Translations under genes and position numbers: made by a program | In this document: positions 1-7,558 of the stretch, piece after piece | Layout of the letters: every line of letters begins with the position of its first letter | Numbering within the stretch: position 1 is the first letter of the stretch | Notes under the pieces: generated by a model | What the model was told of the DNA's origin: nothing | What the model saw: the letters and a program-made list of their open reading frames with translations, nothing else | Databases searched by the model: none | NCBI GenBank assembly: GCA_002403305.1 | Contig: DHHM01000020.1 | Span: 194,402-258,401 of the forward strand | Direction of reading: 5' to 3' | Length of the DNA: 64,000 bases | Origin: Bacteroidales bacterium UBA4772 | GTDB taxonomy: Bacteria; Bacteroidota; Bacteroidia; Bacteroidales; VadinHA17

Positions 1-1
1 C

Positions 2-1378
2 ATGATAATGGGTGTGAGTCACCGCAATAACTATCTCGAGAACCCCGACGAGACAGAATCAATCAGGGAGCTGCGCGACAGGATCAAAGAGCTGGAGCTG
101 AAGATAGAGGATGAGAAGACAGGGGTGGATATTCTCATGGAAAAGGAGCTCTTTTTGAAGTCGAATTACGATGTTGTCACCAACAAATCGGCCATCACCC
201 CGGAACAGCTCAGGGCCCTGCTCGACATCTACACATCAAATACCGAGGCTGTAAAGAGGGCGGTGCTGAAAAAGAGAAGAGTCATAAAGGAATTTGAGGA
301 GGAGAAGCAGAAGCTGGAGAAGCAGCTTGCCGCCTCAGTCGATTTTTCCAAGATGCCCACCGGAGAGATCCTGGTCACGGTGACAGGCACCAGGCCGTCG
401 ACAGGCAGCCTGAAGCTCTCGTACGTAGTCATGAACGCAGGATGGCGTCCTTCATATGATATCAGGGTGGATGACATAGCCGATCCGGCCACCATAATTT
501 ACAAAGCCGGCATCTGGCAGAACAGCGGCATGGACTGGAAGGATGTCAGGGTGAGTCTCTCCAACGCCTCACCCATGACCGCAGGTGCACTGCCGAGCCT
601 CAATCCGTGGTTCATCGATTTCTACCGGCCAATAGCCTACTCACAGCTCAACGAGGTGGTTGTTGCACGGGGAGTGAAATCGATGCCCCAGGCCCGGGAG
701 AAGAGAGCGGATGATGCCATCATGATGGAGGCTGAGAGCGCACCGCTTCCCGTCACCGTCAGCGAATCGAACATCAGCTTCAGCTTCGACGTCAACGTGC
801 CGCAAACAATCAAATCGGGAGGCAAAACGGAGATGGTGGAGCTTCAGAGGCTTACCGCTCCCGCCACCTACAGCTACGCTGCAACCCCCAAGCTGGCCAC
901 ATCTGCCTACCTGATGGGCTATCTCACCGACTGGGAGAAATACAACCTGTTGCCGGGTGAGTCAAACATCTACTTCAGCAACACCTTCACCGGCAAGGGC
1001 TACATCAACACCGCCGAGCTGACCGATACACTGCCGGTCTCACTCGGCGCCGACAACAGTATCACCGTTAAGCGTGAGCGCAGGACCGACTATACCTCAC
1101 AGAGACTAATCGGCTCCAACAGGGTTGAGACCCTCTCTTTTCTCATCTCCCTGCGCAACACAAAAAACCGTTCCGTCAGCGTGAAGCTGCGCGATCAGCT
1201 ACCCCTCCCGCAGAACAGTGACATCACCGTTGAGGCCGTCGAACTTACCGGAGGAAACCGCAATGTCACCACCGGAGAGATAGTCTGGGATCTTACGGTA
1301 GAACCGCGTCAGACTGAGGAGATAATACTCACCTACAGCGTCAAATATCCGAAAAAGGAGAAGGTGATCCTTGAATGA
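2..1378 (+). CDS. DUF4139 / MuiA-family protein, 5'-truncated by window edge
   Basis: This is the C-terminal 458 residues of a mucoidy-inhibitor MuiA family protein; the molecular function of the family is not established. The visible part begins in a charged, helical coiled-coil stretch (about residues 15-110) and continues into the beta-rich DUF4139 domain (about 115-458), ending in the usual Tyr-Ser-Val-Lys-Tyr-Pro strand near the C-terminus. Family members are normally well over 500 residues and start with a DUF4140 domain and a signal peptide. Both are missing here, so the first visible ATG is probably internal and the gene starts before the window. A strong palindromic terminator follows 24 nt after the stop, so this is probably the last gene of its transcript. 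Confidence 0.85.
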   Translation: MIMGVSHRNNYLENPDETESIRELRDRIKELELKIEDEKTGVDILMEKELFLKSNYDVVTNKSAITPEQLRALLDIYTSNTEAVKRAVLKKRRVIKEFEEEKQKLEKQLAASVDFSKMPTGEILVTVTGTRPSTGSLKLSYVVMNAGWRPSYDIRVDDIADPATIIYKAGIWQNSGMDWKDVRVSLSNASPMTAGALPSLNPWFIDFYRPIAYSQLNEVVVARGVKSMPQAREKRADDAIMMEAESAPLPVTVSESNISFSFDVNVPQTIKSGGKTEMVELQRLTAPATYSYAATPKLATSAYLMGYLTDWEKYNLLPGESNIYFSNTFTGKGYINTAELTDTLPVSLGADNSITVKRERRTDYTSQRLIGSNRVETLSFLISLRNTKNRSVSVKLRDQLPLPQNSDITVEAVELTGGNRNVTTGEIVWDLTVEPRQTEEIILTYSVKYPKKEKVILE

Positions 1379-1401
1379 CAGAGAGTTATGACCTATAAAC
1401 C

Positions 1402-1440
1402 AACAAGGTTATCAACAGCTGTTGATAACCTTGTTTTTTT
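1402..1440 (+). terminator. Rho-independent terminator, perfect 34-bp palindrome
   Basis: Two 17-nt arms (1402-1418 and 1419-1435) are perfect reverse complements with no spacer, and a T run follows (1434-1440). It lies just past the DUF4139 gene. A near copy of the right arm (GCTGTTAATAACCTTG) recurs at about 1473-1488. Confidence 0.8.
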
Positions 1441-1532
1441 AGATTCATTTATTTGCTAACCAATACTTTATTGCTGTTAATAACCTTGTGAAAATCGTGT
1501 TCTTTTCTTTATCGAATTATTACCCCGAAAAA

Positions 1533-1564
1533 TTTGACACGGTAAACTTTACCTGCTATATTTG
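1533..1564 (+). promoter_or_regulatory. Bacteroidota housekeeping promoter for the 1.57-2.17 kb RNA
   Basis: TTTG (1533-1536) and TATATTTG (1557-1564) match the -33 and -7 consensus of Bacteroidota sigma factor promoters with a 20-nt spacer. Transcription would start near 1570. No plausible coding sequence follows on this strand; what follows is the GC-rich, hairpin-rich segment that ends at 2166. Confidence 0.7.
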
Positions 1565-1569
1565 TAAAT

Positions 1570-2166
1570 ACCATGTGAGCGATAAAGAGTCGCTCTGAGG
1601 TAAGAAGGTTCTTTCGAATGGTTTAATTATCACTCTGAATTAACATCAGACTTCAGAGTCTCACGCAGAGAGACCACGGTCTCAAAGCGTCCGTTACGGA
1701 TGCAGGCTTGGAAGCCTTCCCCATCCTGGCGGTCTGACGGAGCAATTTTCAAACGGGATAACACCCGGGCGAAGAGAGCAACACAGATGCAATGCCAAAA
1801 CTGATAATGCAGCAAATGTGTCCGTTCAGAGAGAGGGTCATCAGGCCACCCAAACCGGCGAGGATAGGATGGAGATGACCCGGGCGTGACAGCAGTTCTT
1901 CCTTCGGGAGGTGTCATGCTTCAGGGGTTCATAACTCCGCGTCCCGGTAAGCCGACGGACAAAACCGCAAGGTATTGAAAGAGAGCAGAAAGGACACCGG
2001 AACAAAGCCGGCAGTCTGCCATCCGGCAGACATCGACAGGCTTTGGAAAGGCAGGAGTAAGAGAGATGAACCGGCTGCAATAACGGTAGCATGGCGGCAA
2101 TGACGGTCATGGCTGTCATTCGCCGGAATGGGAACTATTACGTAAGTATGGTTCCCATTCGTGTTT
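1570..2166 (+). ncRNA. Candidate large structured non-coding RNA (about 600 nt)
   Basis: This segment has its own consensus promoter upstream and a 13-bp-stem terminator at its end, but no convincing protein on either strand. It contains many compact hairpins. Examples are GAGCGA/TCGCTC near the 5' end, TGACA/TGTCA enclosing a C(UUCG)G tetraloop (1887-1916), GTCTGCC/GGCAGAC with a 4-nt loop (2014-2031), and GGCG..AATGAC/GTCATT.CGCC (2093-2124). It is much more GC-rich than the flanking intergenic DNA. I found no RNase P, tmRNA or SRP RNA signatures. A group II intron derivative (domains I-IV without the reverse transcriptase) is an alternative, because the 5' end GTGAG is intron-like, but I could not identify a proper domain V. 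Two minus-strand reading frames of about 92-95 codons inside it appear to be by-products of its GC content. Confidence 0.5.
2126..2166 (+). terminator. Terminator of the candidate structured RNA
   Basis: A 13-bp stem (2126-2138 with 2148-2160, one G-T pair) with a 9-nt loop is followed by GTGTTTTAT. It ends the GC-rich segment and lies convergent to lpxA. Confidence 0.65.
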
Positions 2167-2306
2167 TATACAGGTAGCTGCCACAACGCTCTTGCTTTTT
2201 CTGATAAATATTACAAAAACGCTTTCGCAGCCGCCCATCATATAAAGCATCTGTAAACAGGAAGCTGTTGAAGAAATTATTAAAGCGCTTGCGGAAACCG
2301 GCAGGC

Positions 2307-3080
2307 TTACCGCCTCCTGATAACCCCTCTTGCTGAACCTCTGATAAATTCCACGATATTATTACACTCGGGGGTGGCCTCGAAATTGCCGGCTATATGA
2401 TCCAGGGCCTTGCCGCCATTCATCCCCATATTGTAGTAAGCCCTGTAAATCTCATGAAGCTCATGAATCTTCTCCTTCGTGAATCCGCGCCTCTCCAGCC
2501 CCACTGTGTTCAGCCCCATAAACGCCAGCGGATCCCTGTCTGCCTTGACATAAGGCGGCACGTCCATTCGCACCTTAGCACCACCGCCGATAATGGAGTG
2601 GGCACCGATACGTACGAACTGGTGAACCATCGCCCCTCCTCCCAGCGTCACCCAGTCGCCAAGCTTAACCTCACCGGCTATCGCCGAGAGTGATACCATG
2701 ATCACATGATCACCCACCATGCAGTCGTGCGCAACATGCACATATGCCATTATCAGCGAATGGCTCCCTATTATCGTCCTGCCCCTGGCACGAGTACCCC
2801 TGTTGAGTGTGGCAAACTCCCTGACAGTGGTGTTGTCGCCTATCTCGAGCGTCGTCTCCTCGCCGCTGAACTTAAGGTCCTGCGGTATGGCCGACACCGA
2901 AGCACCGTTGAAGATACGGCACTCCTTGCCTATCCTGGCACCGTCATAGATCACGGCACCCGAACCAATCCAGGTGCCGTCACCAATAACAACATTACCG
3001 TGAATTACGGCAAACGGCTCTACGGTCACACCCTTTCCAATCTGAGCCTTCGGATCAATAAATGCTAAGGCAGAAATCAT
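2307..3080 (-). CDS. lpxA: Acyl-ACP--UDP-N-acetylglucosamine O-acyltransferase LpxA
   Basis: LpxA catalyses the first step of lipid A synthesis, transferring a 3-hydroxyacyl chain from acyl carrier protein to the 3-OH of UDP-GlcNAc in the cytoplasm. The 257-residue length is typical. Residues 1-190 are left-handed beta-helix hexapeptide repeats (Ile/Val-Gly-x-x triplets), followed by a helical C-terminal part. The catalytic histidine is visible in HVAHDC (His118, equivalent to His125 of the E. coli enzyme). It is the last gene of the lipid A cluster; its ATG lies 3 nt after the lpxC-fabZ stop, so the two are almost certainly translated from one mRNA. The usual N-N-A loop after HVAHDC reads Val-Ser-Leu-Ser here, close to the Bacteroides form. 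Confidence 0.95.
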   Translation of the reverse strand: MISALAFIDPKAQIGKGVTVEPFAVIHGNVVIGDGTWIGSGAVIYDGARIGKECRIFNGASVSAIPQDLKFSGEETTLEIGDNTTVREFATLNRGTRARGRTIIGSHSLIMAYVHVAHDCMVGDHVIMVSLSAIAGEVKLGDWVTLGGGAMVHQFVRIGAHSIIGGGAKVRMDVPPYVKADRDPLAFMGLNTVGLERRGFTKEKIHELHEIYRAYYNMGMNGGKALDHIAGNFEATPECNNIVEFIRGSARGVIRRR

Positions 3081-3083
3081 ATA

Positions 3084-4481
3084 TTATTGTCTGTTCTTGA
3101 TAACCTGTGCCGTCATCTCCCCCTCGGCAACGAGCTTCTCCCCCACAAAGGCCTGGGCATACATAATCACGATGTTGCGCCTGACGGGCTCTGTAAGATC
3201 GCATCTGACAACTATCGTGTCTCCCGGGATAACCTTGTTCTTGAACTTCATTTTGTCAATCTTGAGGAAGTATGTCGAATACTTCTCCGGCTCATCAACG
3301 TTGCTGAGAACCAGTATCCCTCCTACCTGCGCCATGGTCTCCACCAGCAGCACACCGGGAAAGACATGCTCCTTCTCAAAGTGACCCTGGAAAAAAGCCT
3401 CGTTATAGGTGGTGTTCTTCATGCCAATGATATGGTTGTCAGTCAGCTCAAGGATACGGTCCACCATCAGGAAGGGAAAGCGGTGCGGCAGCAGATTCTT
3501 TATCTGCTGTATGTCCATCACCGCCGCCTTGGTGGTGTCAAGAAGTGGTATCTCCTTTTTTGTTGTCTGTCTCTTGATCTGCTGACGCACCAGCCTGGCA
3601 AGCCTGGTATTGGAAAAATGACCGGGACGTGTGGCCACCACCTTGCCCTTGATGGGCTGTCCTACCAGTGCCAGGTCGCCAATGAGGTCAAGCAGCTTGT
3701 GCCGTGCAGGCTCATTGGGGTACCGTAGTTTGGTGTTGTTCAAAACACCGGCATGGTGCTCTGTGATACCCGGCTTGTTGAACATCTTTGCTATACGGTC
3801 TATCTCCTCCTGCTCCACCTCACGCTCGAGGATCACCACAGCATTCTCCAGGTCACCACCCCTTATCAGCCCCATCCTGAACAGCGGCTCCAGCTCATGG
3901 AAAAACACAAAAGTCCTGCTGCCGGCTATCGCCGTCTCAAAATCTTCAATCTGATCGAGGATGGCATACTGGTTCCCCAGGATCCTGGAATTGTAGTCGA
4001 TAAGCACATGAGCACTGAAATGGTCATCAGGATAGATAATCAGGTCAACACCGTGCTCCTCGTCCGAAAAGGTTATCTTCTCCTTGACGACAAAATAGTT
4101 TCGATCCTCGTCAAGAACGGTTATACCGGCCTTCTTTATGGCATCAACGAACATACGCGCGCTGCCACCCATAATGGGGGCCTCGGGTCCGTCTATCTCA
4201 ATCAGTGCATTGTCAACACGCATGCCGGAAAAGGCTGCAAGCACATGCTCTATTGTGGCCACGGAAGCCTCACCCTGCACCAGCGTGGTGCCCCTCGAGG
4301 TCTCCGTAACATGATCCGCAAGTGCATCGATAACAGGCTTGCCGGGCAGGTCAACACGACAGAACTTGTAGCCGTGATTCGCAGGTGCCGGCCGGAAGGT
4401 AAGCTTAACCTCCACACCCGTATGCAGTCCCTTGCCATTAAGACTCACCTCACTAGCCAGCGTCGTTTGCTTCTCACTCAT
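3084..4481 (-). CDS. lpxC/fabZ: Bifunctional UDP-3-O-acyl-GlcNAc deacetylase / 3-hydroxyacyl-ACP dehydratase (LpxC-FabZ fusion)
   Basis: This is a fused protein of about 465 residues, typical of Bacteroidota. The N-terminal part (about 1-310) is LpxC, the zinc-dependent deacetylase that commits lipid A synthesis; ligand motifs IEHVLAAFSG and HKLLDLIGDLAL (HxxxD) are present. After a short linker the C-terminal part (about 320-465) is FabZ, a hot-dog-fold dehydratase of fatty-acid elongation, with LPHRFPFLMVDRI carrying the active-site His and PGVLLVETMAQ the Glu. The frame extends 23 codons further upstream to 4550. I chose the internal ATG (reading MSEKQTTLASEV) because LpxC homology begins there and the extension resembles no LpxC N-terminus. 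The gene sits between lpxD and lpxA in one operon. Confidence 0.95.
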   Translation of the reverse strand: MSEKQTTLASEVSLNGKGLHTGVEVKLTFRPAPANHGYKFCRVDLPGKPVIDALADHVTETSRGTTLVQGEASVATIEHVLAAFSGMRVDNALIEIDGPEAPIMGGSARMFVDAIKKAGITVLDEDRNYFVVKEKITFSDEEHGVDLIIYPDDHFSAHVLIDYNSRILGNQYAILDQIEDFETAIAGSRTFVFFHELEPLFRMGLIRGGDLENAVVILEREVEQEEIDRIAKMFNKPGITEHHAGVLNNTKLRYPNEPARHKLLDLIGDLALVGQPIKGKVVATRPGHFSNTRLARLVRQQIKRQTTKKEIPLLDTTKAAVMDIQQIKNLLPHRFPFLMVDRILELTDNHIIGMKNTTYNEAFFQGHFEKEHVFPGVLLVETMAQVGGILVLSNVDEPEKYSTYFLKIDKMKFKNKVIPGDTIVVRCDLTEPVRRNIVIMYAQAFVGEKLVAEGEMTAQVIKNRQ

Positions 4482-4599
4482 CACCGGTTGATTTTTATGA
4501 TCCTGCAAAGAAACGGAAATTTTTCCGAACGGCACAAGAGAAATCCTCACATCTATATGATGTTCAAATCTTTTACTTTAGAACGTTCCGGCTGAACTA

Positions 4600-5634
4600 T
4601 CAGGCTTTTAATTCCTCCACCGTTTTTGCCATCTCGTCCACCTTCCTGTTCAGCTCCGGCAGACGTGCAAAAAAGGCATAGCTCTTCATGAATTTCCTGC
4701 TGTCGAGCGACGGTGTTCCGACGACTGTAGAACCCTCCTCCCGTACTGACCCGATGATGCCTGCCTGTGCCCCGATCCGGCAGCCGTCGGCTATGGTGAG
4801 ATGCCCCACGATACCTACCTGGCCTCCTATCATGCAGTTCTTCCCGACCTTTGTTGAACCGGCTATGCCTGTCTGTGCGGCAATGACAGTATTCGCGCCG
4901 ATGACCACGTTGTGTCCCAGCTGCACGAGGTTGTCAAGCTTCACGCCGCTCTGTATCATCGTGGATCCCATCGTGGCCCTGTCAATGCATGTGTTGGCAC
5001 CTATCTCAACGTTATCTTCAATCACCACGTTCCCTATCTGCGGTATCTTCATGAAGTTGCTGTCAGCCACGGGTGCGAAGCCAAAACCGTCTGCCCCGAT
5101 GACTGTCCCGGCATGCAGAATGCAGTTGTCGCCTATGACACAGTCGCTGTACACCCTGACCCCCGCATGGAGCGTGCAGTTCCTGCCTACTTTTACGCCA
5201 TCCCCGACCCAGGTGTGAGGGTAGATGCAACTTCCGCTCCCTATCACGGCATTTGCCGAGACCACAGCATAAGCTCCCAGGTAGACATCCTCGGCCACCG
5301 AGGCAGTCTCATCAATGACTGCTGTCGGGTGAATACCCTTCGGGACCGGCCTTGCTGCCTCATAGATCTGCAGCAGCCTGGCCACCGACTGGTAGGGATC
5401 CTCCACTCTGATGAGCGTGGCCTTCACCTCCCTGACAGGCCTGAAATCAGTCCGCACCAGTACCACCGACGAGCCTGTTGTGTAGATGTACTGTTCGTAT
5501 TTCGGGTTGGCAAGAAACGATAAGGCTCCGGGTTTCCCCTCTTCAATCTTGGCTATCGTATGCACTCGCGTTCCGGGGTCGCCTTCAACTTTCCCGTTCA
5601 ACAACCCGGCTATCATCTCAGCTGTATATTCCAT
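4600..5634 (-). CDS. lpxD: UDP-3-O-(3-hydroxyacyl)glucosamine N-acyltransferase LpxD
   Basis: LpxD adds the second, N-linked 3-hydroxyacyl chain after LpxC has exposed the amine. The 344 residues are the usual length. An N-terminal uridine-binding domain (about 1-100) precedes a long hexapeptide-repeat beta-helix (about 105-310) and a C-terminal helix ending in the coiled-coil-like segment LPELNRKVDEMAKTVEEL. The catalytic histidine is in the LGHNVVIG turn. The gene lies 20 nt downstream of the HD phosphohydrolase gene and 118 nt upstream of the chosen lpxC-fabZ start, all on the minus strand. Confidence 0.95.
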   Translation of the reverse strand: MEYTAEMIAGLLNGKVEGDPGTRVHTIAKIEEGKPGALSFLANPKYEQYIYTTGSSVVLVRTDFRPVREVKATLIRVEDPYQSVARLLQIYEAARPVPKGIHPTAVIDETASVAEDVYLGAYAVVSANAVIGSGSCIYPHTWVGDGVKVGRNCTLHAGVRVYSDCVIGDNCILHAGTVIGADGFGFAPVADSNFMKIPQIGNVVIEDNVEIGANTCIDRATMGSTMIQSGVKLDNLVQLGHNVVIGANTVIAAQTGIAGSTKVGKNCMIGGQVGIVGHLTIADGCRIGAQAGIIGSVREEGSTVVGTPSLDSRKFMKSYAFFARLPELNRKVDEMAKTVEELKA

Positions 5635-5654
5635 CGTCTTCTTTTTGAATGATA

Positions 5655-6905
5655 TTACAATATTTCTTTGGGGTAGCAGAGGTAATATTTCGTCACCTTC
5701 TCCGACAGCGCCTCCCTGTCAAACAGGTCGGAGACCGCGGTTATATCCCTGGTGGTGCCGTTCTTCAGCAGTATGCGTACCTCCGGTGTGCCGGGGGCGT
5801 ATGTCTGGTTATAGACGTCGCCGGTATTCACATAGAACCGCACCTCGTCGTTCTGCAGTCCCAGCTTCACCTGTGCCCTGGTGCTCATCTCCGCCACCCT
5901 GACATTTTCAAAGGGCTTTCGCTGAAGCTCTATCCCCAGGAGATCACGGTAGATAAAACGCCTGCAGAGGTCGGCCAGCACCCTGTCACCGCAATCCATC
6001 CACACCTTGGTTGCCGAGATGATATCACTCTCGTCGAGCATGGTGAAATGGTTTACCAGCATCTCCCTGTCAGCGTCGTTGCCAGTCATCTCACGGTTCT
6101 GCAGGAAGTATTTCAGTGCAGGGGTGGCAAAGAGATCGGCACCGGCCGCTGTCACCTCGCGGGCTCTGACCAGCAGGCTGGTGATCAGCTTCTCGGCTGA
6201 GACAACAGTCCGGTGGTTATAAACCTGCCAATACATCATGCGCCTGGCAATCAGGAACTTCTCCACCGAGTAGATCCCCTTCTCATCAACAACCAGCCGG
6301 TCGTCCGAGACATTGAGCATCCTGATTATCCTGTCAGAACCCACGGACCCCTCTATCACTCCTGTGAAAAAGCTGTCGCGTCTCAGGTAATCCATCCTGT
6401 CCATATCCATCTGCCCGGTAAGAAGGTCATGAAAGAACTGCCGCGGGTAGCTGCCCAGGAAAACCGAGATGGCATCTGTCAGCCTGCCTCCCGACTGGCG
6501 GTTCAGCTCCTCCATGATCAGCAGTGACATCTTCTCATGTGGCACATCGGTGATGAGCGAGTGTTCCAGCGCATGCGAGAATGGCCCGTGACCGATGTCA
6601 TGCAACAGTATCGCCACCAGCGCCGCCTCCTCCTCGGCAGGCGTTATCTCAACCCCTTTCGTCCTCAGTGTCTGCACCGCCAGTCCTGTCAGATACATCG
6701 CTCCCAGGCTGTGCTGAAAACGACTGTGCAGTGCTCCCGGGTAGACATAGCTTGTCAGCCCCAGCTGCCTTATGTTCCTGAGCCTCTGAAACCAAGGATG
6801 GCTCACCAGGTCAAATACAAGATCACTCGGCATACTTATGAATCCGTACACCGGGTCATTGATGATCTTTCTCCAGTTGGTCAAATGTCGCAGATTTTTA
6901 TGCAT
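5655..6905 (-). CDS. HD-domain phosphohydrolase (dGTPase-like family)
   Basis: This 416-residue protein belongs to the HD superfamily of metal-dependent phosphohydrolases (COG1078 type). The metal-binding pattern is visible: HSRFQHSLGAM near residues 60-75, then LLHDIGHGPFSHALEH with the His-Asp doublet near 110-125. The true substrate of these proteins is unknown; some relatives hydrolyse dNTPs. It is the first gene of the lipid A cluster, an order seen commonly in Bacteroidota, which may mean only shared transcription. Its 5' end faces rimP divergently, with about 180 nt between them. Confidence 0.88.
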   Translation of the reverse strand: MHKNLRHLTNWRKIINDPVYGFISMPSDLVFDLVSHPWFQRLRNIRQLGLTSYVYPGALHSRFQHSLGAMYLTGLAVQTLRTKGVEITPAEEEAALVAILLHDIGHGPFSHALEHSLITDVPHEKMSLLIMEELNRQSGGRLTDAISVFLGSYPRQFFHDLLTGQMDMDRMDYLRRDSFFTGVIEGSVGSDRIIRMLNVSDDRLVVDEKGIYSVEKFLIARRMMYWQVYNHRTVVSAEKLITSLLVRAREVTAAGADLFATPALKYFLQNREMTGNDADREMLVNHFTMLDESDIISATKVWMDCGDRVLADLCRRFIYRDLLGIELQRKPFENVRVAEMSTRAQVKLGLQNDEVRFYVNTGDVYNQTYAPGTPEVRILLKNGTTRDITAVSDLFDREALSEKVTKYYLCYPKEIL

Positions 6906-7011
6906 GCAAATTTATGGAATTGTTTCCAAAAACAGGTCAGAAAAGCTTCAGATACAAGGTAGTTAATCATTTTTCACCTTCACTGTCCATTGTCAATTAA
7001 AAAAATGATAT

Positions 7012-7019
7012 TATCTTTG
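7012..7019 (+). promoter_or_regulatory. -7 box of the rimP-nusA-infB promoter
   Basis: TATCTTTG fits the TAnnTTTG -7 consensus. No good TTTG is present at -33 (only ATTG nearby). Transcription would start near 7026, giving a leader of about 60 nt that contains the hairpin at 7047-7066. Confidence 0.6.
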
Positions 7020-7046
7020 CATCCGAACAGAAGGGTATGAATGGCC

Positions 7047-7070
7047 TAGGGGACAAAAGTCCCCTATTTT
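7047..7070 (+). promoter_or_regulatory. Terminator-like leader hairpin ahead of rimP-nusA-infB
   Basis: TAGGGGAC and GTCCCCTA form a perfect 8-bp stem around an AAAA loop, followed directly by TTTTG. It lies in the short 5' leader of the rimP-nusA-infB transcript, 23 nt before the rimP ATG. A stem followed by a short U tract in a leader suggests attenuation, possibly autoregulation by NusA. This is inference from position and shape only. Confidence 0.5.
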
Positions 7071-7088
7071 GTTATCAAAAGAAATACT

Positions 7089-7541
7089 ATGGTCACCAGG
7101 GAGCAGATAAGAAGAGTTACCGAAAGCCACATACAGGGTAGCGGCATCTTCCTCGTCGACGTAAGACTGAGCAGCACCGGACGGATAACTGTCCTCATCG
7201 ACAGGCCCGGGGGTGTGACCATTGACGACTGTGCCTCGCTGAGCAAGGCAATCAGCGGTGAGGTTGGCGAGGAGATTGGCGACTATGACCTGAATGTATC
7301 GTCTCCGGGTCTCGACATGCCCTTCCTGGTTCTTGAGCAGTACCTGAAGAACGAGGGAAGAATGGTTGAGGTCGTTACCGCTGAGGGCGAAGCATTGAAG
7401 GGCACCCTCATGAACGTAACCCCGGGAGGCTTTGAACTCAGCACTGAGAAAAAGATCAAAAAAGGAGAGGCTGAAACCGTGGTCAGGTCATTCAATTATG
7501 AAGATTTAAAAACAGTTAAAGTAATAATATCATTTAAATAA
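7089..7541 (+). CDS. rimP: Ribosome maturation factor RimP
   Basis: RimP assists maturation of the 30S ribosomal subunit in the cytoplasm. The 150-residue protein has the two-domain RimP layout: an N-terminal alpha/beta domain with the GxGIFLVDVRL-type strand and DDCASLSKAIS helix (about 15-80) containing the characteristic LNVSSPGLDMP motif, then a C-terminal SH3-like barrel (about 90-150). It is the first gene of the conserved rimP-nusA-infB operon, with 17 nt before nusA. No strong Shine-Dalgarno precedes the ATG, as is usual in this phylum. Confidence 0.93.
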   Translation: MVTREQIRRVTESHIQGSGIFLVDVRLSSTGRITVLIDRPGGVTIDDCASLSKAISGEVGEEIGDYDLNVSSPGLDMPFLVLEQYLKNEGRMVEVVTAEGEALKGTLMNVTPGGFELSTEKKIKKGEAETVVRSFNYEDLKTVKVIISFK

Positions 7542-7558
7542 CAGAACAGATTGTCAAA

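Noticed and set aside
1402..1488. Replication origin (DnaA-box cluster)
   Set aside because: Boxes deviate from TTATCCACA, only three halves are present, no dnaA or AT-rich unwinding region is adjacent, and a T run marks it as a terminator.
1630..2119. Two overlapping minus-strand reading frames of 95 and 92 codons
   Set aside because: They lie inside the GC-rich hairpin segment, have odd composition (Cys, Arg, Ser, Pro-rich) and no start context. They are best explained by the structured RNA on the other strand.
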